From assembly GCF_901933205.1 (NCBI RefSeq), contig NC_044601.1:28706944-28770943 (forward strand): a stretch of 64,000 nucleotides of DNA, given 5' to 3'. The stretch comes from Camarhynchus parvulus (lineage: Eukaryota > Chordata > Aves > Passeriformes > Thraupidae). The translations under genes and the position numbers were made by a program. This document shows, in pieces, positions 47,823-59,375 of this stretch (its first letter is position 1; every line of letters begins with the position of its first letter). Under the pieces are notes generated by a model, which did not search any database, was not told the DNA's origin, and saw nothing but the letters and a program-made list of their open reading frames with translations.

Positions 47823-50800
47823 AGGCTGTGATGCCCACCACAGCAATGAGCAGGTGCGGTCAGCAGCCACCCTAAGACAGCCAGAGCCCAGCAAGACCTC
47901 TACCAGCTGCAATGGCAGGGTGAGGGCAAGATGAGGCATTTCCTGACAGGCTGAGTCACTTGGTAGGAGCTCACACTCAGAATAAAGATGAAGAGGGATG
48001 ATAATGGTGAGGTGCTTACCTCAGCATGGAATGCCCAGCTGCAGAGCAGAGGCGCTCCACCAGAGCTGAAGCCCCATGTATTTCCTGGCCTGACCTGAGG
48101 CATCAAGGACAGCCCAAATCTTAGAAGCCCAGAAAGCATAGACTCCCAGCAGAGATGTATAAAGGTTTCTTTCAGGTGACACAGGCTGCTTCTCTGGAGG
48201 CCAGTGCTGGTGCTGAGGGTAGCTTTACATTGCTATGGAAGAACAGAAACTGCTGGGTGATGATGGGGCAGATCTTGAGGAATTCCTTTTTTGCTGTCCC
48301 TGCCTGTGGGAGGAACCCCTTTGCAGAAACTGAGCCACCATCGGACCTCAATGAAAAAGCTATGGTCAGTCCCTGGGACATAGTGGTCAGACAGGGAAAA
48401 CAGAAGTCCATAGGCTCTCAGGCAGCATGATTCAAGGGTCAGAGCAGCACTGTGCTGGCAGGGTCATGAAAAGGAGACCCAAGCGCAGTCTGAGTGATAA
48501 ACATGAGAAACACCATAGACTTTAGGAGCCCTGGCTTCTGGAGTCCTGACTTGCCTTTGTAATAACATTTCCATGCTCCAAACATCCTCCCATACCCACC
48601 CACAGCAAACTACCAGCAGGAAAAACAGGATGCACATCAGAGGTAGAATATTTGTTGGGATAGGAGGAGCTGACATGAGTTTATTTTCCATACCTTTTAA
48701 GACATTGTAAACCTGAACAAATACATTCCTACCCCGAAATTACTTTAAAGAGCAAGTTTACAGATTATATGCAGAAATTACTTGGGCATGGCTGATCTAA
48801 TTTATTATGTTCTTTAATGTGCTTGCAACCAAAACAATCTTGTCATTCTCCTCTGTACAATGAACCCTGTTCAAAAGAATGCTAAAAAATAGCCTAACAA
48901 GTCATTCTTGCTGGACATAAATTAAACAAACATAATTCAATTGCTGACTCATTAAATAGAAGCAAGAGAAAAAGATCCTGAACTTGGAATGATTTAGAGA
49001 TGTGGGTATGGCAACAATACATTGTCAAATTTTATGCCAAGCATGAGTCTAACTAATAATACCCATAAGGGAAAACATACTGGACAACGCAGATATTGCT
49101 GCTAATGGGCATTGGGGTTTCCTCAGCCTGTCCAGATCTCTCTGCAGTGAGAACTAGTTCTCATGGTATGTATGACTGAATGTGAATGTGAAATTTTTAC
49201 CAGAAAGACCTCCTGAATGCATAAGTAAAATTACAGACTTCTGGAAATAATGTCAAAATCAAATGAGAGATCCTAAAAGCTTGATGATCAGGAGACAATG
49301 ATAAAGTTCACATTTTATTTATCTTAAATGAGCGATTTACCATCTGAGTAGCATTAGGGAAAATGGAAACCATAGGGTTTATCTTATCTTCATTACTGAA
49401 TGTTTAGGTCAGGCAGATGTGGGGCTAACCACTAGACATGTTCATGTTTTGCTATTAAGGCGTTATCTGAAGAAGGAAATTATAAACCACACTGGCATAC
49501 CAGATGTGCTATTGCCCAAAAGTTGCTCTTTTCCCAATTTGCTCAGGACAGAGCAGACTTTTATAATAGGCATTTTCCCACTTAGGCCAGGCCTGTAAAT
49601 TATCTTGTTACAAGTCTTTTTTAGGAGGATTTGGTGGAGATGGTACTTTGCTGTAGAAAAGGATTCATTACTATGATATGCCTTTGCTGCTTGTTTTAAA
49701 TGCAAGCCAGGCTTTCTGCATGCTCTTCAGAGAGGATGCAGGAGCAGATTTTGAAAGCTTTTCTTCATTTTCTCAAGCAGTAACACTTCAGCAGCCTAGA
49801 GACCTTAGTTTGTTTCCATCTGCCTGTGCAGACTTCTAAGAGATAGATCTGAATGATTTTTTTATTCCAGCAGAAATCTCACTGAGATTTTACTTTGATT
49901 GTGGCCTTCACACATGCTCAAGAGACATTATATCTGTGTAGACAGATAGCTGGAAACTAGTCCTGCAAAGAGGGAGGTAACTTCACATCAGGACCCTCTA
50001 TGGCTTAATTACAGCCAACATGCCTGTGTCAGATGTTTTCATCTTGAAAATTGGGCACATTACACCAAATACTTTTTCCAGATATTTGACCACAGCAACA
50101 TATGACAAACATGCTAAAATAATACTTCTTTCTCCACTCAGACTATTGAAAACTCCTACAATTTCATGCAAATTAGTTTTAACTTAACAGTTGCCCTCCA
50201 ATGTGTGTGGTATGGGTTTCATCATGTTATTAATGAGATTAGTTAAATTGCATTTCTGATGTGCCTTTGAGCTACAGGTCAAAGGGGAATTGACAGCCAG
50301 TACGTGACTGGCTCTTATTCCACAGCTCTTCGACCATGTTTCCAAGGCAGACGATTAGTGTATTTGACCCTGTGATCCAGAACAATCCACAGCAGGAGAA
50401 GGCCTTCAAAAAAGAAAGGCAAACAATTTGCCAGTGTCATAGAGCATGAGAAGCTTTGGTTTGAGTGGTGTTCCACATGCACCAGGCAATAGGATGTCCA
50501 TGCTATTATGATTTATCTTCCTTCCCCTACCAGTACTCTTCATTATAATAGGTCCCTCCATTCACAGTTTCTTCACTATTGGCTTGCAAATACTTACCCT
50601 AGTTTAAACACTGAACATTATCTAGCACAGTTACTGTTCAGTGATATAATTCTACTTAGGTTTTTTTTCCTTAATTAGTTAATATGCTGTTACTTGAAAT
50701 GGTGCTACTTCACCCAGTTAAAACCAGATTAAAGAACAAAACATGAACTATTAATACAGGACCTAAATGCATGCTTGAAAAGCTCCCTGACATCTTCAGT

Positions 50801-53662
50801 GATTATTTTATTATAAAGTCTTTTATTGCAGTGAACCTAGATGTCGGACCTAAATAAAAGAAATTTATTTATACTTTTTGTAAAAATTGTATAATTAGCA
50901 TAATAGGTCAACCTTTGAGTCTGCCAAGACTTCATTAAGATCGTCAGAGGTCAAAAAAGAAAATTATTAAAGTTTAAATGTATGAATGGCTTGGTTTTTA
51001 AGAATGGTATCAATAAGTCTTACACAAAATACTCCTTAGGAAAATGAAAATGTGGGAGAAAGGTTGTATAGCTAAATTGCAGAGACGGCTTTTTGCTTTC
51101 GCAAAAGTGTTTGAAATAACTTATTCCAATATAGAGGGAAGCCTTATCTTTTAAATAAAATGCAGACTGCTAAACGTTTAGATGGTCAGGGGAGAAAACC
51201 TGGCCTATATGTTTTTACGAAAAGCTATCAGAGCTACAGTCTTATCCTCAACCCAAGGTGAATTCAGGAATATAAATAAATTGCACTACTGTCAGAAGTG
51301 ATGAGTGTATAGCAGCTGACTGCCAGGAAAGCTTGTGAGCATACTGTGGTGAAGCACAAGATCCAGGCAGTCTCTAAGTCTCTTGTAGTTCACAGCCCAT
51401 TTCAGACAGCTTCTCTGCCCAAGAAGTCATTTAAGAGAGATTTAATTTTAAGATACAGCTTTCTCCACTCAACTTTTTTTGTTGGTCCTCTTTCTAGATT
51501 TCAGGGCCAAATCAGAACCTTACCTTGACAAATAAAATTTCCTTGTACCATGCTGACTGTTAACTAGGCAGACTAAACAGTTGAGCTCATGCTAACTGTA
51601 CTTGGAGACAAAGCAGAGGAGAGCAGCTTGATTTATTGTCAGCAGGAAGCTGCTTTTTCCAGTGAGGGAATGTGGTGTCTGAGGAGGCAACAGTAGATCC
51701 TGCTGCAATTCACAGTACTTCTGACTTGAGAAAGGTAAAGGCATGCTTTTTTCACAACAGTGTTGTTTTCTAAGTGTGTAGGTGAAAGGTAAGCAACCTC
51801 ACCTTTTGACATGAGTGCGCACACTTCCCCTCTTACATTAAACCTTTCAGTCTGCAAGGAAGCTCATGCAGTTGATGATGTGTTCACTATGGAAATGAAC
51901 AGTTGGATTTTAGAGAATTACTATAGTAAAATAAATTGGTTTTGTGTAGTTTTTTTTCCTTTACATTAGTGATGAGCCGGCATAATATACTGCAGCACCA
52001 GCCTGAATGGCTGACCGCATTGGCTCTGCTATCATGGTTGACCTTTGTTTTACAAGCAACCAGTTCTACACAGGTTACCTTCACTGGCCTCTGTAGTATG
52101 TAATTTATCCCATGCTCTTTGTATGAACAGCTCCTCTGGGTAACACATTACAGTGTCTCTCTTCAGCATGTGCAAAGGCCACAATGACAATCAAATATCA
52201 ATCTCATTATTTCTACTGGAATAAAAACTGTTCAGGTCTGTCACATGGAAGCTTTACCATCCATGCAGCCTATGAGTTTTTCAAAATCAAATGATAATTC
52301 CAGCTTCGTAGTCTCAAGCCACAGGATGTAAACACTCCATCACTTACACAGAGGTTAATTATTCCCTAAAAGTATTTAAAATTTTCTGTAACAATTTTGA
52401 TTTTAAAAATTTGTGCTGCTGAGAACATTTAAATTGTGTAATTGCATTTTCAGATACATTAGCATATGTGACAGCACAAGAGAGAAGAACAGCCTCTGGT
52501 GGAAAAAGTTCTAACAGGAGTTGAGCTTTAAAGCATTTCAGTAATTCTGCAGGGCCATAAAGAGAATTTAAAATCATAACAATTGGGATCTGTATTAAAT
52601 AATTCTGTCTTCAGATCTGTTAGTTATACATGGAAACAAGAACTGGGTATTTGCTCAAGGTGGAAAGCAACTGTGAAATTCAGCACAAGAACACAGAAGA
52701 GGTTCTTTGTGAAATACTATCCTAGTCTAACAAATTTGAAGACAGACCTGAACTATACCCTATGTATTTTCCTAACAATTCTGTGATGCTGGGAAAAAAA
52801 GAATCATTAAAACTGAAAAAAGCAGCAAGAAAATAGGCATGGCTTTTACATAGCTAGTTTTTACTTTCTAGCCTGGTGTAATAAAAATCTAAACAAATTG
52901 GCCTTTCTGCAGAAATCATGTATTTTTCATGCATTTCTTCCCAGTGTCCACGCTACCACATGAATCTTTTCTTTTGGTCTCCAAGACTTAGAGTGTCTCT
53001 CATTACCCTGAGCCCTTTTTGGTTGAGTGGACAGCAGGCAAGGGGCAAGTGTGCCTTGGCTGGCTTGGAACAGGAGATAGGGTGCCAACAGCCCAGCTTA
53101 ACTCTGCTCCTGAGCTTTTGGGGAGCTCACCAGAAGACAGAATACCTGACTTTCTCTGCCTTCCCTTATGCACAGTGCTGTGTCTTCCTTCTTGTCTCCC
53201 AGAGACCAATTTTTACAAAATTTATATGACGTGAAAGCCTTTGGGATTTCCAGCATGACTGAAACAGGTCAACACATACAAAAAGTTGCTTATACAGATC
53301 ACAGACTTTTCCCTTGGCAAAAGGAGGGGTCTTTTACTGCAGCACTAAGCAAATTGTACTTCTTTCACAAATACTTGCTAGGCTCTCATTTTCAGTAACA
53401 CTGATTACATGCGCGACAAACATAATTACTTTTCCATTTGTCATCCTTCTCAGCTGGTTTAGGCCCAGTTAGTTTTTGTATTTACTGGCCAGCAGCTATA
53501 TCAGAAACAAAAGAATGACTGAGATTAACTGGTTAATTTGCGACTTCTGTGAAGCTTTCACATGCCACTTTCTGCCACCACTGTTATGAACAGAATTTGG
53601 GTAAATTTTATTTCTGTAGAAAAACTAAGTCACAAAATTTAGACCTGGAGTTGCCGCGGCAG
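47823..53662. other. Intergenic noncoding DNA
   Basis: No gene recognised. Composition is GC-richer up to about 48.7 kb and AT-rich afterwards. Open frames of up to 103 codons (for example 52918-53229 +) show no domain and no consistent exon structure. Confidence 0.45.
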
Positions 53663-53870
53663 TGTTGCTTGTTATGTTAATTACAAGTCGTTAGAGTTAA
53701 TAGTTCTCTTTGTATCACTTAACGACCCTAGCCAGGGCAGGGTGATAGCCCTCCTTTTGTATCGGTAAAACCCTGCCCTAAGGCAAAGGTACCGCTCCCA
53801 GTCAGGGAGAGAAAATAACATCAGAATATGCAGATTTTGAGAACCAGTGTACCATGGGACGTATTGAACT

Positions 53871-53878
53871 TATAAAAA
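53871..53878 (+). promoter_or_regulatory. LTR TATA box
   Basis: TATAAAAA, located about 330 bp before the LTR poly(A) signal, in the position expected for the U3 core promoter. Activity is unknown. Confidence 0.6.
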
Positions 53879-54202
53879 CCCCCAAAACAACGAACCAAAG
53901 TAAAATTAAGAAATTAGAGTGATTCCGGAATGTGAGGAACAGCGTGCTGGACCTGCAGAGATGTTGGGAGACCTTGGTGCCCCTCGCGCTGACAGAAGCT
54001 GCCTGAGACCAAGACCTGAAGCGGGGAAGGTAAGAAACGCGAGAAAACTGGGCGTCCTGTCCACCCGTCCTTGTGAGGATCAGACTGCCTCGACTCTGCC
54101 CCTCGTGGACAAAGCTGTACGTCTTTCTTCTCTGAGCCACGCTGGAAAGAAAACGGGGATTGCAGACCCGTCGAGCTTCTCAATCTTGAGCTGATCACTT
54201 TT

Positions 54203-54208
54203 AATAAA
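54203..54208 (+). terminator. LTR polyadenylation signal
   Basis: A canonical AATAAA in ttttaataaaggcatt, about 45 bp before the presumed LTR 3' edge, consistent with the R/U5 boundary. Confidence 0.6.
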
Positions 54209-54884
54209 GGCATTAAAAGAAGAAAAGTCTCCTGCCTTGTTTATTTCAACCACTGTGTAATAAAAATATTTGATTGCTCTTTTCCAATTACACAAACTGA
54301 CAGTAGAAGATCAGGAGTAAAGCAAGCATGCATGCCTCCATGTGTTGTGGGTCTGAGAACATACTGTGCGTCTTCCTGCAGAGAGATTAAGAAGTCCCCT
54401 GCTGAGATTTCTGGCGTGCACAGATACAGGCAAAACAGAAGAGGAGGGAAGTAACCTTGAAGACCTTTGCACCTTGTTGTCCAAAATCCTCTGCCAGCCT
54501 ATATATGACTCACCCAGCCTGTATAATTGAGCTGCTCTCTACATCTGAAAATTTGTATAAAGCAGCAGGAATGCGTTAGTGCATTTGTCTACTGAAAGGC
54601 AAAACTAAAAAAGGTTTTTAAGAACTCTGTGCTTATTCGCAGTCAAAAATGACAACATCCTCTTTGGTGTTTTGAATTAGGTTTAGGAAGGGAATTCCAT
54701 CCCAGACAAATGTCCAGCTGAAGGGGCATATAACAGAATGTGCATCCAATGACATGGTAAAGTCCTCTGAAGAGAAACTGAAAATACCACAAAATAGGTC
54801 TTCCAAACACTAGAAATTGAACTGAGATCACCAATATGCAGAAAAGGCCTAGATAAATCACCCAACTTTTTTGTTTTTCAGCGC

Positions 54885-54927
54885 GAAGGAAAAGGAAAGA
54901 GGAAGAGGAGAGAGAGAGAGAAGAAGA
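54885..54927. repeat. 43-nt pure purine tract with (GA)n core
   Basis: All bases on + are A or G, with a perfect (AG) run at about 54910-54920. Homopurine tracts of this type can form triplex (H-DNA) structures. Confidence 0.85.
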
Positions 54928-55585
54928 TAGGCAGAACACGGAGCTACTGTCTACAGGTGTCACTGCTTTCTGGGAAGATGAACAATAATGTCTTGAGGTA
55001 TTTAAAAACAATAATGATATGGCCTTTGCACACATCCTTAAAGCAGATTTAACTAAGTCCCTTGTGTGCTCCACCTGGATAGCACCAACCATCCCTTCTC
55101 ATCTTCATCTTTGTGGCAGTGCACCTGGAATTGTAGCCGTTGCTTTCTGGGACCATCAGGCATCTAATTGTGTTGGCAATATTTGGATCTTTACTTCACT
55201 CATTAGCTCCCATTTAACACATTTCTTTGTGCAGAGAGCAAAGGACAATTCTGGGAATGTTTCTGAGAAAAAGGCTGTCTTGTCTTGCCCATACCTGGGG
55301 GACAAGACCCAGACACTGCTGACCCACTGAGCCACCTTTGTGCTGACAAAGAAATAAGAAAGAAAAAAAGGAAAAAGAAGAGCAGAGACAATACTGCCTC
55401 AGGAAAGCTAATCGTTTAAATTTCCTTTTACTTGAAAATGCAAATTGGACCTATTTTGATTGGATTCTGCATTCGCTTATTTTAAATGGAGCATGAAAGA
55501 TGGTCTGATATAATGATTCTCAAATACTTTCAGCTATGCATGTTTGCAAAGCCATTAAAATTAAAATTACTATGTCTTTTTACAC

Positions 55586-55613
55586 ATAAAATAAAATAAA
55601 ATAAAATAAAATA
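55586..55613. repeat. (ATAAA)n microsatellite
   Basis: Five perfect ATAAA units plus a partial unit. Confidence 0.95.
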
Positions 55614-55916
55614 GTAAACGAAAGTATTATTTCCATTTCTGTTCTTGAAAAATTTATTCTACAAGGTGCTAAGGAAGCTGTGAGTTCACAAAAGACAGAT
55701 TTTTAGATAACCTATAATTCCACTTGCTTGTCTTGTATAAGTGGGAAAAATTGGTACAAGTATAAATGGAAACAAAATAGCTCAAGGAGGACTGAATACA
55801 AAATATGAAAATACTTTGAAATAAATATGAAATTTTTATATATTTCTTTGAGTAATCTTAGACTTCAGAAAAGACTGGCAGCAGAAATACAGCAGTCAGG
55901 AGCGTGTTTTCCTTCA

Positions 55917-56655
55917 CATTCATAGGATCCCCTTTCTAAGGCATATGTAATTTTTTGTTGCCAAAAAAGACCTTTTGTGCGACTGGATCTCCCCATCTGA
56001 AGGAATAGTTGTAGCTATGAAGACAAACTGGTACTCAGCCTTGGGAGAAGGAACATCTCCACAAGGAGAAGCGAGACAAAGTGTAGACAAGTCTTTAAAC
56101 TTACCCTGCAGAAAATTATTCTGAGATGAGACTGCAAAATGTACTTGTCTTTCACTGGCACTTAAAGCAGCAGAGGTGACACAGCTTCCCATGCTTTTGG
56201 CAGGTGCTTGCAGTTCCCTTACAGCTGGTTTTCCAGGCTCACAACTGCCAGTGATGGCAACACAAGGAATCATTCCCAGGACCTGCCTCACTGTGAAGAG
56301 ATTCACCCACTGGACAACTGATTTGCTACCCAGAGTGTGGGACATGTGTTTTGCTGTCTCCTGTGATATTTTTTGTGATTTGACTGGCCTGTTTTGCTCT
56401 TGTTGAAACAAGCAGCTAATCTATGTCTGGAGGAAAGTGTCTGGTTCAGCAGTCTGCAAACATGCCAGTGCAGTGACTTCTGCATTCCTGTTTCCTCTCC
56501 ATACCTGCCAGTAATGCGGTACTTGCATATGTAATACTCTCTTGCAGTCTGGGAGATACTTTGCTGCTGTTTTGCTCTGTGCACTCAATAATTGCTCTCT
56601 CTTCTGAAATCTTTTGATGTTGCTGTTGTTTTTCATTTATGATCTGCTCCATGAA
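55917..56655 (-). pseudogene. Unassigned coding-like region, possible decayed gene
   Basis: On the minus strand several long frames follow one another. From about 56652 one reads MEQIINEKQQQHQKISEERA and continues for 68 codons. Then, in another frame, a 163-codon stretch (56411-55920) includes FTVRQVLGMIPCVAITGSC and CGDVPSPKAEYQFVFIATTI. A frame change near 56.41-56.45 kb would link them. The first segment has a hydrophilic, coiled-coil-like composition. No family is recognised, and there is no CR1 or LTR match. Possible explanations are a frameshifted retrocopy, a degraded terminal exon, or coincidence. Confidence 0.25.
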
Positions 56656-57775
56656 GGGTCTTAGACTTGTATCATGGCAGTCTTTGACATAAAGATTTAA
56701 CTAGTTTCTTTTCAATTCACCTTCCACACTGTGCCCTGTGGAAACAAACAGTATGATTGCTGGTCTCCAGGTCTGCAGAATGAGTCTTCAGAGCCCTCTC
56801 TGCTAAAAACCAAACAAATACATACTTTATTAGCATTAAAACATCCAGATTAAAAAAAAATCAGGATTCCCTGGGGAAGCCTTCTTTTGCTTCTGAGATC
56901 TAGCAAGAAAAAAGCAATGGACAGTGGATCAATTTTTTTAACAACAGCACTTTTCACCATATTTTTGTGTAATGAAAATTAAGTCTTGCTAATTTAAACA
57001 GTAAAACATTAGGAAATGCCAGAATAAAAACTGCTTGAGCAATCCTAATTCCAACTCCACCCCCATACACACATTCTGTATTTAATGAGCTTGTGTGGCC
57101 TTTAATTACACTTTCAGGTACCATGCGGGCTCCTTAGATAGTACAGAATGCACAAAACTAGTAAGTTTGTCTATTTGCGTCTCCTTTCTCTCTTTATTTT
57201 TTTTAACATTACCAAGTTTTAATGATACATGGCAGAGAGGCAGCATTCCTAAGATAACAAAAGTCCCTACAAGTTTCCTGAAAACCTGTGACTAAGGAGA
57301 GACAAGAACCTATTAGCATGGCAGCACAGAAACCTGCAGTGTCAGCAGCAAGCAGATGATCCATGCAGGAGGATATTACCAATGCCCCAACCATGATGAA
57401 AGGGTTGCAACTTTCTCAGTGCTAGTCAACCCAAAGGTGCAGCCCCAAGATATCTGACTCCTTAGTTCTGCAGCTCAGGACATCTTGTTCCTCACCTCTT
57501 GCACAGCTGCTTTTCACTCTGTCATTCTTTCCAGCAGTGAGGAGATCTCTGAAGCTTCAACCAAGTGTATGAACAGGCCATCTCAGTGTTCAGGAGAAAA
57601 GGAGATAAATAAGCAGATCGGCTTGGGCTTGGGTAAATATGGAATTGTGGCAGAACTCCAGTGCAAAAAAAGGAATATACAGAAGATGGAAGCAGGGATG
57701 GGCAACGCAGGAGGAATTTACAAACATTGCCTGGGCATGTAGGAATGGTGTCAGGAAAGTAAAAGCTCAGCTGGA
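56656..57775. other. Intergenic noncoding DNA
   Basis: Nothing recognisable. Frames of up to 85 codons (57485-57742 +) have no domain. Confidence 0.45.
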
Positions 57776-57779
57776 ATTT

Positions 57780-58690
57780 TAACTTTCATGTCAATAGTAA
57801 CAAAAAGAGCTTCAGCTGCTAAATGGTAATTGGTTGAACAAGGAAAATGGCATCTGGTCACTGCGTAGGCTGGGTGTTTTACTCCAAGTGGACACAATCA
57901 AACCTGAGGAACTCAATGCTTTCTTTATACAGCAAGGTCTCCTAGGGCTTTAGGCCTGGTGTTCATGGAGGGGAGAGATCACCATGAGTGGGTGAATTAG
58001 GAGTTGCTGGAGAAAACTCGGCTTATACAAGTCTATGGAAATACAAGGGCTGTGTCCAAGGATGCTGACAGAGACATCTGATTCCAGCACAAGATTTCAG
58101 TCATCTTTGAGGAGCCGTGGATATCCCTGCCAACAGTAGAAATGTTGCATTTATACTTCAAAAGAACTCAAAGAACAGTCCAAGCAACTGCAGACTGTCC
58201 AATCACACTTCAATCCCTGGCAAAAAAGAACCATAAAAAAAGTTCTTTTGCATTATATTTCTGAACACATGAAGGAGAAATAGGCAATTGTGAATAATCA
58301 GCACAGGTTCACCAAGGATAAGTCATAACAGTGAACATGCCTGATTGCCCTTTTTTCATAAAAGAATGGGATTTGTGGATGGGTGAGAGCAATGCATGTT
58401 ATTTACCTTGAATGTAGCAACATTTTCAACTCTGTCTATCAGCATTCTTGTATTTAAGCTAAGACATTATGGTCTGGATGTTTAGCCAACTGATCCAACT
58501 TTGAATGAGGTCAGAGGGTTGTGCTTAATGAGTTGTACTCTATCTGAGGGCTGCATTGTGGCATCTACCCTAGGACTGATCCAGCAGGAGAATCAGTTGC
58601 CCAAAGAGATTGTGCAGTCTCCATTGCTGAGGGTTTTGAAGACCAGATTGAGTCCTAAGCAAACTGGTCTGACTTCATTTCTGTAGAATC
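57780..58690 (+). mobile_element. CR1 LINE, old RT-region copy with deletions
   Basis: Ordered but diverged CR1 ORF2 motifs occur on +: PEELNAFF (about 57.91 kb), KSMEIQGLCPRMLTETSDS (58.03-58.08, from the HKSMGPDGxHPRVLRE motif), STGSPRISH (58.30, from QHGFTKGKS), YLECSNIFNSVYQHS (58.40-58.45, from YLDFSKAFDTVSHN) and finally LPKEIVQSPLLRVLKTRL (58.60, from the LPREAVqSPSLEvfKtrL end). Spacing shows a deletion between RT motif A and the C-terminus. Heavy stops and frameshifts make it one of the oldest copies here. Confidence 0.88.
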
Positions 58691-58699
58691 TTAGGAGAC

Positions 58700-59375
58700 A
58701 AGAGGGCTAATGTGTGTGTGTCTCAAACACAGATAGCCAGATAGCTGTGGAGCCAGCCATGGATTGTTGATGATAACAGCCAAGAACTGTTGGTAATAAC
58801 ACACTGAGAAAGAACAGGATGTGGCTGGAGAAGAGGCCATAAGGAGGTAGGGCAGCACATTTCTGGGACAAACGTCCTAGTTCTGGCTCCTGGAGATGAG
58901 CACAACACAGCACAAGTGCAGGGATGAGGCTGAGAAGTGGGCATGGACTGTAAGAGGGGATTGAGACCACCAAAGATCCCCAAAGCCATCCTCAACCCAT
59001 TTCCAGAAAAGTCTAGAAGAATGGACTGCACAGGATTAGTAATTTGCATAGAAAGTGAGAAACTTATCTCCAGTATGGAGAGATTTATCGGTAGAAGGTA
59101 CTACCATAAGGCCTGGGTGCACAGGTGCTCCCAGAACCCTGAACATACCGTCAGCTGGATCAGTGCTGCAGCCAGGACTGGTGATCTCGCCTTCTCCCTT
59201 TTTTTCCTTTCACTCTGTCTCCTCCTCTCCTAATCATGCCTCTGTTCTCATTCAACCTACCCCATTACCCAAAACCAGTGCCATGTGCTTACACCAATTT
59301 ACACGGCAAGAGTGTCATTTACTAATAAAACTTTGTAAGATTTTGCAGCCCCTCTGACTTGTAATTTCTTTCAAC
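58700..59375 (+). mobile_element. LTR-like segment (tentative)
   Basis: Abutting the CR1, this block of about 670 bp has a GC-richer U3-like body, then pyrimidine-rich sequence, then an AATAAA at 59324-59329 and a T/C-rich end (ttttgcagcccctctgactt). This resembles the R/U5 end of an avian ERV LTR. The start and class are unclear, and no TATA box or flanking duplication was identified. Confidence 0.35.

Larger units (their letters stand above)
53663..54252 (+). mobile_element. ERVK-type solo LTR
   Basis: This CpG-containing block of about 590 bp differs in composition from its flanks. It starts near tgttgcttgttatgttaatt. The U3-like part contains accctagccagggcagggtg, followed by a TATA box (tataaaaacc, 53871), an R/U5-like GC-rich part, a poly(A) signal (aataaa, 54203-54208), and an end near tttatttcaacca. 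Layout and length match avian betaretrovirus-like (ERVK) LTRs. No internal region or second LTR is present, so it is a solo LTR. I could not confirm a target-site duplication, so both edges are uncertain by tens of bases. It is oriented toward SLC49A3. Confidence 0.75.
54253..55915. other. Intergenic noncoding DNA with simple repeats
   Basis: No gene recognised. A 149-codon minus frame at 54643-55092 crosses the purine tract and shows no domain. Confidence 0.45.

Noticed and set aside
54643..55092. 149-codon minus frame
   Set aside because: It spans a pure purine tract that yields S/L/F-rich low-complexity translation; no domain.
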